The translations under genes were made by a program, and so were the position numbers. Source: a virus. Taken from it: a DNA stretch of 63,431 nt. Below the pieces are notes generated by a model that worked only from the letters and a program-made list of their open reading frames with translations, made no database searches and had not been told where the DNA came from. The stretch is from the IMG/VR virus record IMGVR_UViG_3300011113_000717, positions 1 through 63,431 of that record; one strand, given 5' to 3'. Below, piece by piece: positions 57,242 to 63,431 of this stretch (the first letter of the stretch is position 1; each line of letters starts with the position of its first letter).

Positions 57242-59428
57242 TTAAAAATCTAACTTCACTACAAATTGTTGTATACCCTGTCTCAATTCAGGGGATTGTA
57301 GCTTAGATATAACAATAAGATCTTTATTCTGATCGTAAAGTCCAATTTCAGTAATATATGATTTTGTACCAGCAGACCACGTAGGATTTGAAGTGTTTGT
57401 AAATTGATTTCTATTCAAGTTTATCAAATACTTCATTTCATAAATGGTTGCAGAAATGTCAGTTTCAAAATTACCGTAAAAATAATACTCGTCTCCGAAG
57501 TTCAATATATCAGACTGACCATTCAATGGAATGTCCAAATAATTCTGTAGTTGGTACGCCGCGGCTCCGTTGTAATCATCAGGTCCTATTTGGAATGTAG
57601 TTCCTGTCAAAGATGCTTGAGTGATGTAACCATTAGATAGAGTCATTGCTGATGTTACATCTATTTGTCTCCAAGCAGTTGGTGAAGGTCTTGTATCACC
57701 CGTAACCATTTGACAAATAATTTTCATGGAAGTGGCAGTGTATCCTGTAAATTGATTAACTCCCAAGAATCCAAACTCTCCTCCGAATCTGACCGCCACA
57801 TTTTGAGTATTCGCAGTGACCGAACTCGTAGGTTGTACTACAGAATAGTAATTGCAGTGGAGAGAACTTGTGACACCAGATTCTGACTCGAACAAATAAC
57901 TCACCCAAAATCTCTGAGTTGGATTGGTCATCAGTCCTGCTGAGTTATTTCCTGTATCACAAATGTTTGGTGTTAACAAACTTAATTTAGGTGCAGGTAA
58001 CGTAAAGTTCCTGTTTGATTTATAGGATAACGCAGCAATTACTTCTTCATCATCAACCACAATAATTTCTTGGTCAGGAAATACTTTACCAATTCTGTTC
58101 AAGTTACCATTACTATCAGCATTAGTATCCCATAAATGATAATATCGAATACCAGGGTCGTTCATATCCAAGTTTTTAGTCGACTTAATGTAAAATGGTT
58201 TACACAAGTCATACCCTGGAGGATCTATATAGAAAGTTTGTCCGATGGTTGTTCCTGTTGATTTGTGCCACATCAAAGTCGGCATACTCAATTTGAAGTG
58301 TCTTGCTAATCCAATATCATTTGTCGGATTTTGCGGGTCGAATGGTTGCGTTGAGAATTTCTCCCCATATATATGGTCAATATCTTGATTGGTGTAATGG
58401 ATAATCGCAATGGCTTTTTGGTCCTGAGGTCTAACAATTACTTTCTCATCAAACGAATTATAATAAAACACTTGACTCGTATCAGTTTGTCCTGATGACT
58501 GATTATATCCCAAATATTCTTTGGTACCTATATATGATACCGAACCAAACTTGGTATAGTCTTCATATGTACTACTGAATAATCCAGCAGGACTCTCAGT
58601 CCAAGGAATATTCATGTTCCAAATGGGTGTATTCTCTCTGTTGCTCACATCACAAGGAGACTCAAAGTTGAGGGTATCTGTTTGCCAATAAGGTGCTGGA
58701 GTCACAAAGTCATATAACTCTGTCATACCTGATGGATAAACATACAATCTAGCATAGTTACTATCGACTGGTAGAAAATCGAAAGTAGGTAAAGCTCTAT
58801 CTAATGTCAAGGTGAATGTAGTACCTGTCGTTCCCGTAGCAGGACTCATATTTTGAATCTTATATGTTAGAATTTGGTTTGTAGTGAAGTCTCCACATCC
58901 ACCATTCCCATCATATACTAAGGTCACAAAATCATTAATCGATGGAGTACCCGATGAAATACAACTTGTTGGTGAACTATCAAATTCGATTTGCATGGAA
59001 GTCTGTCCCGATAAACTTGACATATCAACCCAATAACTTGAAGTCATTGTGTATGCCGAACTTGTTTGTATTTGAGTCACTCCCGTTGTAAAAAACCCTT
59101 TCACTCCCGCAGAATTGTAAACCTGTGTAAAGTTACTATCCATAAATGGAATTCCATAAGTGTTACCTGATGAACTTTGTACGTAGTACGGATACTTTAT
59201 ATTTTGTTTGTTTGATTGTGGTGAACCTGTATCATTTTGTGCGTTGAACGCTGGCATCAAAATATTATTATTCGTTTGATTATAGTTCGGTACTGCAGTA
59301 TAACTTACCTCACTATCTCCGATTTGGAAATAAGAAATGTTGAAGTTACCTTGTGAAAGGTTTCTACGTCCAACATCAGTAAGTCTGGTGTTAATTAGTC
59401 CTGCAGTATTTTTAATAATATAAGCCAT
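57242..59428 (-). CDS. Tail or baseplate-associated structural protein
   Basis: 728 residues. The N-terminus NTAGLINTRLTDVGRRNLSQ followed by GNFNISYFQIGDSEV is typical of phage tail/baseplate or fibre-attachment proteins. The body is Ser/Thr/Asn/Gly-rich beta structure with few charged residues, as in virion proteins. It ends GIQQFVVKLDF. Transcribed from its own TATTTAT element. Exact role (baseplate wedge, fibre base) is not clear. Confidence 0.7.
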   Translation of the reverse strand: MAYIIKNTAGLINTRLTDVGRRNLSQGNFNISYFQIGDSEVSYTAVPNYNQTNNNILMPAFNAQNDTGSPQSNKQNIKYPYYVQSSSGNTYGIPFMDSNFTQVYNSAGVKGFFTTGVTQIQTSSAYTMTSSYWVDMSSLSGQTSMQIEFDSSPTSCISSGTPSINDFVTLVYDGNGGCGDFTTNQILTYKIQNMSPATGTTGTTFTLTLDRALPTFDFLPVDSNYARLYVYPSGMTELYDFVTPAPYWQTDTLNFESPCDVSNRENTPIWNMNIPWTESPAGLFSSTYEDYTKFGSVSYIGTKEYLGYNQSSGQTDTSQVFYYNSFDEKVIVRPQDQKAIAIIHYTNQDIDHIYGEKFSTQPFDPQNPTNDIGLARHFKLSMPTLMWHKSTGTTIGQTFYIDPPGYDLCKPFYIKSTKNLDMNDPGIRYYHLWDTNADSNGNLNRIGKVFPDQEIIVVDDEEVIAALSYKSNRNFTLPAPKLSLLTPNICDTGNNSAGLMTNPTQRFWVSYLFESESGVTSSLHCNYYSVVQPTSSVTANTQNVAVRFGGEFGFLGVNQFTGYTATSMKIICQMVTGDTRPSPTAWRQIDVTSAMTLSNGYITQASLTGTTFQIGPDDYNGAAAYQLQNYLDIPLNGQSDILNFGDEYYFYGNFETDISATIYEMKYLINLNRNQFTNTSNPTWSAGTKSYITEIGLYDQNKDLIVISKLQSPELRQGIQQFVVKLDF

Positions 59429-59433
59429 TGTCT

Positions 59434-59440
59434 ATAAATA
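59434..59440 (-). promoter_or_regulatory. TATTTAT element, 5 nt before ATG 59428
   Basis: Coding strand CTATTTAT, agaca, ATG. The upstream gene ends 14 nt further, so the intergenic signal is again very short. Confidence 0.6.
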
Positions 59441-59454
59441 GTTGTTCTGTTTTT

Positions 59455-61953
59455 TTATGCTATCGGTCCGAAATCACAATTTACCACAACAGTTACACAA
59501 GTAACGTTAGATATGTTATTTGCGTCTCTTAAACCTAAATAAACCGTTCCGCTAGGTACGTAAAGATAATCTCTAGTATTTCCTTCAACAAAACTGAATG
59601 ATCCATTCAACGCGTCATTACAAGTTAGGTAATATGTATCAGTCATCTCATACTGACCCGACCCACCAGCAAGACCAGTAACAAATACCGAGTTGATACC
59701 CTCAAATCCACAAAGTACATTAGCCGTTGCAACTAATGGTTTGGATGGAACATTACCCGTCGAACTGAAGGTTACACTATTATTATTGATAGTATTCGAG
59801 GTTGTATCAGAAATAACTCTACAACATCTACACCCGTTGATACTTGCTTGAGTAAACTGAGCGGTGATTTGTTGTTGAAGGTTAGTCAAACAATTGCTCT
59901 GAGCTCCCGCCTGTCCGTTTGTTATGGACAACACTGACGTATTTGTTATGAGTACAGGAGAGTTCAACCCAATCTGTAGTTGATATGTATCCGCTTCAGT
60001 CACTGCAGTGAATGTTTCAGGGCTACAATTAGGTCTTCCACCAGTCTGAACTATTGTCTGAGTTGTTGTTGGAGTTTTGGTTACTCCGTTCTCAGTAATG
60101 GAGAAAGTATCTGTAATTAATCCTGTACCAGGTCCATTATAAGTTTTAATTGATGATATGGTCAGATTGAAAGGTATAGTGACACCTGGTGGTAGTGGAG
60201 GAGTACTCACAATCTGATAATAAGTTGTATTAGAATTGTAATTACTCAAACTAATATTCTGAGTCGCTAAAGTATTTGCACTCAAGGACAATTGATAAGT
60301 CACAGGTTGTTGGTTGAATCCAACTGTAATAGTTTCTGTGTCTGTATTTCCAGCAGAATCTCTTAGGGTTATGGTATATGAACCAGAACACAAATTTTCA
60401 AAAACATTTGTTGTTTGGTAAGTGGAACCTCCGTTAATTGAGTATAGATATGGAGGGTATCCGTATTGAGCGGTGACAGTGATATCTCCATCACAGTTAG
60501 CAGTACTATTACATGAGTTATTATTTGCCGATAATCTTGCTTGAACTGGTATAACCGCTGGACAAACACCTTGAGTCATAGTTACACTATACATATTTAC
60601 TCCGCCAGCAATGACCCATCCTGAAAGTGGAATCGAAGCCGAAGATGTACTAATGAATATACCCCCACCAACAGGGTTGAAAGGTATTGTAGGATTCGAT
60701 CCAGTAACTTCCCATCTTCCTACAGTTGAGTTCCAAACAATATTGTATTGACCGTCCGCTGTTGTCCAAGTAGTTCGACCATTTCTCATTCCATTACAGC
60801 TGAACTGTAATGGACCATAAGCAGTTGACGTACCAATTGCAATCAAACACAACTGAGGACAAACTCCTGATGGTGTTACTGTTGGTGTCACAGTTGGGCT
60901 TGGTGTGATACTTGGTGTAGGTGGGAACAGACTACAAACAGTGCTCGCGGTATAGTCCCCATAGAAGTCGACAACAGTGACTTGATAATTGCCCTGAGGT
61001 ATTCCCACCAAAGTTTGAGTTCTCTGTCCTCCTTCCCAGTAAATAGAATAAGGACTTGTCCCCCCAGTAATTTTCAAAGATAAAATCCCATCTAAAGAAC
61101 TTGTAGAACTCGGTATTGATATTGGAAAACAAGTTACTCCCATGTCAAATAGAGTGAAGACATCACAATTATTCTTTAATGAAAAAACTTGACTGTTTGT
61201 TGGCGTTTGTGTAGGTGTTTTGGTGATTGACGGAGTTGAAGAAGTTGTAGGAGTTACGGTCGGAGTTATAGTATTCGTAGGTGTTAACGATGGAGTTTGT
61301 GTTGGCGTTGGAGTTGGACAACTTACTGAGGAGCTCACATTCAATTTTACAACACCGTTTGATGGCTTAGTATAATCCATGGTTATGGATAATCCACTTT
61401 GATTTCCTTGCTGGAAATTCCCACAACAGTCGGTATAAAAATAAGTGCTACCAGGATTTACCGAAGTAAAAGCTTGCCCACATAAAATTGGTGTTGGAGA
61501 AGGAGTTGCATTCGGAGTCCTTGTTTGAGTTGGAGTTGTTGTTGGTGACGAGGTAATCGATGGTGTTGGTCTCGGTGTTCGGGTAGGAGTTATTGTTGCG
61601 GTTTGACTTGGAGTATTTGTAGGAGTTAGAGTTGGAGTTGTTGATGGTTCAGGAGAAACTGCAGGATAACAACTGTTATTATCCGTACAAATATTTTCAG
61701 TATCAATTGTGATAATCCCTTCAGGTAAAATTGTATCTCCGAAAAACCCATATTTGAAATTTGGAGTATTCCCTAAGAAAGAGCACACATAAAATACTAA
61801 AGAACTCCCTGATACTATACTTGGTAAAGTTCCTGTATTAGCGTTTTGTTCATTACCATCACAATCGGTGTAAACAATGTATAATTGTTCTCCTCCACTC
61901 GTTAGTAAGTCGAATGGTACTTCAATATAGACACAGGAACAAGGTGATGACAT
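59455..61953 (-). CDS. Tail-fibre-like protein with Pro/Thr stalks and SprB-like repeats
   Basis: 832 residues. Pro/Thr-rich stalks at about residues 98-158, 208-251 and 343-364 (TPTQTPSLTPTNT type) separate beta domains. Two domains resemble SprB repeats of gliding-bacteria adhesins: ITGGTSPYSIYWEGG (about 271-341) and QYGYPPYLYSINGG with a GSYTITLRDSAGN end (about 469-541). Others are immunoglobulin-like. N-terminal CSCVYIEVPFDLL has no signal. It probably contacts the host surface; the repeats may be borrowed from host adhesins. Confidence 0.75.
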   Translation of the reverse strand: MSSPCSCVYIEVPFDLLTSGGEQLYIVYTDCDGNEQNANTGTLPSIVSGSSLVFYVCSFLGNTPNFKYGFFGDTILPEGIITIDTENICTDNNSCYPAVSPEPSTTPTLTPTNTPSQTATITPTRTPRPTPSITSSPTTTPTQTRTPNATPSPTPILCGQAFTSVNPGSTYFYTDCCGNFQQGNQSGLSITMDYTKPSNGVVKLNVSSSVSCPTPTPTQTPSLTPTNTITPTVTPTTSSTPSITKTPTQTPTNSQVFSLKNNCDVFTLFDMGVTCFPISIPSSTSSLDGILSLKITGGTSPYSIYWEGGQRTQTLVGIPQGNYQVTVVDFYGDYTASTVCSLFPPTPSITPSPTVTPTVTPSGVCPQLCLIAIGTSTAYGPLQFSCNGMRNGRTTWTTADGQYNIVWNSTVGRWEVTGSNPTIPFNPVGGGIFISTSSASIPLSGWVIAGGVNMYSVTMTQGVCPAVIPVQARLSANNNSCNSTANCDGDITVTAQYGYPPYLYSINGGSTYQTTNVFENLCSGSYTITLRDSAGNTDTETITVGFNQQPVTYQLSLSANTLATQNISLSNYNSNTTYYQIVSTPPLPPGVTIPFNLTISSIKTYNGPGTGLITDTFSITENGVTKTPTTTQTIVQTGGRPNCSPETFTAVTEADTYQLQIGLNSPVLITNTSVLSITNGQAGAQSNCLTNLQQQITAQFTQASINGCRCCRVISDTTSNTINNNSVTFSSTGNVPSKPLVATANVLCGFEGINSVFVTGLAGGSGQYEMTDTYYLTCNDALNGSFSFVEGNTRDYLYVPSGTVYLGLRDANNISNVTCVTVVVNCDFGPIA

Positions 61954-62142
61954 CTTTGATTTTATTATATCCTATAATTATAAGACCAAGTATTTTTATG
62001 TATAGATAATTAATGTTATTGTACCGAAGTTTGGTTGAAACTTTTACTCGAGAATTATTCATCTACATCAAAACTAAACTCTGATGGTTGTCTATGGTTA
62101 AATAAATATTTGATTGTAATTATTTTTTCGAAAGTAAGTTTA

Positions 62143-63431
62143 TTAAGGGTAATTAACCGTCAGTACCACAGAAATTGGTACATTATTAACAAATAAATTT
62201 GGTGACGGTGTAATTAAAACTGGATTTGATGCTTGAACCATGTCGAATCCTGAATAATAAATCCATTCATCTCCACTTCCTTGAGTGCTAGCACTTAATA
62301 CGACTGTGTTACTTCCTTGTGTCATTGTAATGACCGCTCCGTAGGTTGGAGCATCAGCATATTCAGGGTGAAACAATCCTGAGGCATCGGTTTGGTAAAT
62401 TAAAATTGTATCCAAATTATTAGGGTCATAAGTGACACTACCACCTAAACCAAATTCCAATTGACCGTTTTGATTCAACAAGGTAACGGGATCACCTTCT
62501 GAATATGCCAAGAAATAAGTATTTGGTGCGAAAGGTGTTTTTGTTGGAGTGACAGTCGGAGTTTCAGTCGGAACTGGAGTCTCGGTCGGAGTTTCAGTTG
62601 GTGTTGATGTAGGAGTCTCGGTCGGAGTTTCAGTTGGTGTTGATGTAGGAGTCTCGGTCGGAGTTTCAGTTGGTGTTGGTGTTAGATTTGGATAATTTAT
62701 TTGAATTGAAACGTTTATAGGGGAGCCAGAAACAAAAACATTAGGAGAAGAGCTTACTAAAATTGGATTGTTTGTGTAAATATAATTACCACCATCTATC
62801 CACTCATTTAGATTTCCTTGTGTACTGGCACTCAAAATCGCGGTATTACTTCCCTGTGTCATCGTTACGACCGCTCCGTAGGTTGGAGCGTCAGCATAAT
62901 CAGGGTGAAATAACCCTGAAGAGTCAGTCTTGTAAATCAATATTATATCCAAATTATTAGGATTGTAGGTAACTATCCCGTTAAGGGCAAACACCAATTG
63001 ACCATTCTGATTTGGTATTTGTACTATGCTCCCTTGACTATAAGCAAAGAAATAAGTATTCGGTGCGAAAGGTGTCTTTGTTTGAGTGAGAGTTGGAGTA
63101 TTGGTTAGACTGGAAGTAGGTGTAATCGTTGAAGTCACAGTCGGTGTTTGAGTCGGAGTTACACTTGGAGTATTAGTTGGTGTCACAGTTACAGTCGATG
63201 TTTGAGTTTGTGTTGAAGTTACACTTGGAGTATTAGTTGGTGTCTCAGTCACAGTCGGTGTTTGAGTCGAAGTCACACTTGGAGTAATAGTTGGAGTATT
63301 TGTTGGAGTTACACTCGCAGTATTAGTAGGAGAAACACTCGGAGTATTAGTTGGCGTTTCAGTCACAGTCGGTGTTTGAGTCGAAGTCACACTTGGAGTA
63401 ATAGTTGGAGTATTTGTTGGAGTTACACTCG
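62143..63431 (-). CDS. Tail-fibre-like protein, repeats and Pro/Thr stalk (N-terminus beyond window)
   Basis: The frame is open to the right edge of the window, so at least 429 residues are present and the start lies outside. It has two copies of a domain of about 130 residues ([37 protein letters not shown] and SASTQG segments), spaced 537 nt (179 codons) apart. They are joined by Pro/Thr/Glu stalks ([12 protein letters not shown]). The beta-rich domain is unassigned. Probably a receptor-binding or decoration fibre made by domain duplication. Reads TPT-rich to the edge. Confidence 0.7.
   Translation of the reverse strand, partial: SVTPTNTPTITPSVTSTQTPTVTETPTNTPSVSPTNTASVTPTNTPTITPSVTSTQTPTVTETPTNTPSVTSTQTQTSTVTVTPTNTPSVTPTQTPTVTSTITPTSSLTNTPTLTQTKTPFAPNTYFFAYSQGSIVQIPNQNGQLVFALNGIVTYNPNNLDIILIYKTDSSGLFHPDYADAPTYGAVVTMTQGSNTAILSASTQGNLNEWIDGGNYIYTNNPILVSSSPNVFVSGSPINVSIQINYPNLTPTPTETPTETPTSTPTETPTETPTSTPTETPTETPVPTETPTVTPTKTPFAPNTYFLAYSEGDPVTLLNQNGQLEFGLGGSVTYDPNNLDTILIYQTDASGLFHPEYADAPTYGAVITMTQGSNTVVLSASTQGSGDEWIYYSGFDMVQASNPVLITPSPNLFVNNVPISVVLTVNYP
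62579..62688 (-). repeat. 36-nt tandem repeat coding for the [12 protein letters not shown] stalk
   Basis: About 2.7-3 near-perfect copies of a 36-base unit (GTCTCGGTCGGAGTTTCAGT and on) starting at 62579, 62615 and 62651. Each encodes 12 residues, so length changes keep the frame. Such repeats change the copy number by slippage or recombination, altering stalk length. Confidence 0.8.
63247..63431 (-). repeat. 114-nt direct repeat in the Pro/Thr stalk
   Basis: AGTCACAGTCGGTGTTTGAG begins at 63247 and again at 63361; about 70 bases after each start are nearly identical, giving a period of 114 nt (38 codons). The second copy runs off the window. The unit is longer than the 36-nt repeat at 62579, so the stalk has layered repeat structure. 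Confidence 0.75.

Noticed and set aside
61954-62142. 46-codon frame starting near 62052 in the gap before the fibre gene.
   Set aside because: It overlaps the start of the 59455 gene in another frame and lacks a close start element; the nearest TATTTAT is 49 nt away. I see no other gene in this gap.
62560-63431. CRISPR-like regular repeats.
   Set aside because: Units are 36 and 114 nt, all within one protein frame, with no unique spacers; they code for Pro/Thr stalks.

Overview
The window looks like about 63 kb of a large tailed bacteriophage, probably a myovirus with a genome well over 100 kb, that infects a Bacteroidota (Flavobacteria-like) host. The phage assignment rests on T4 gp46/gp47-type recombination nuclease subunits, a DnaG-type primase, a RuvC-like resolvase, an amidase endolysin with spanin-like neighbours, three DNA methyltransferases, a phage-size sigma factor and long tail-fibre genes. 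The host assignment is inference. It rests on a sigma factor resembling the Bacteroidota primary sigma, host-type TAnnTTTG promoter elements, start codons without Shine-Dalgarno sequences, a histone H1-like Hc1 protein and SprB-like repeats in a fibre. Base composition is AT-rich and coding is dense, mostly on the minus strand. I see no terminase, major capsid, portal, DNA polymerase or prohead protease here, so the window is only part of the genome. I saw no convincing tRNA, CRISPR array or insertion sequence.

Layout. 1-815 is a gene-poor, hairpin-rich segment with DnaA-box-like sites. 827-7515 holds cell-surface or glycan-type enzymes: a GT2 glycosyltransferase, an LpxH-like phosphoesterase, three SGNH-hydrolase-like proteins and an exostosin-like transferase. 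Among them are small MKYII-type paralogs. 7523-9545 is a tandem cluster of four genes sharing an N-terminal MNLQEDIDRIKEVM-type peptide. 9600-12465 has a DoxX-like protein and a UmuD-like/UmuC translesion polymerase operon. 12548-20823 is mixed accessory content: a metallopeptidase-ParB fusion, an S-adenosylmethionine-decarboxylase-like protein, a DnaJ-type zinc-finger protein, Nudix, DUF192 and a DHH phosphoesterase. 20826-35992 continues with a Dps-like protein, two methyltransferases, APS-kinase-like and NMNAT-like proteins, DUF3310, glutaredoxin and thioredoxin, a PcfJ-like protein, DUF932, a leucine-rich-repeat protein and DnaJ. 35943-42930 looks like a virion, prohead-core and lysis segment. 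43000-57239 carries the sigma factor, a DNA glycosylase, a nuclease-methyltransferase and the replication/recombination operon. 57242-63431 encodes tail or fibre proteins with Pro/Thr-rich stalks.

Two patterns tie the window together. First, many otherwise unrelated proteins start with a short amphipathic peptide ending in an (I/L)-x-E motif. T4-type internal head proteins carry the same sort of capsid-targeting peptide, which the prohead protease removes. If that is the function here, this phage packages a varied set of cargo proteins in its head: nuclease-like, leucine-rich-repeat, peptidoglycan-binding-like and membrane-active. Second, start codons are repeatedly preceded by TATTTAT at exactly 4-5 nt, or by host-type TATCTTTG at 4-5 nt. 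Several of these elements sit between a terminator hairpin and the ATG. This suggests phage-specific and host-type promoters that make leaderless or nearly leaderless mRNAs, with the encoded sigma factor a candidate reader of the phage-specific class.
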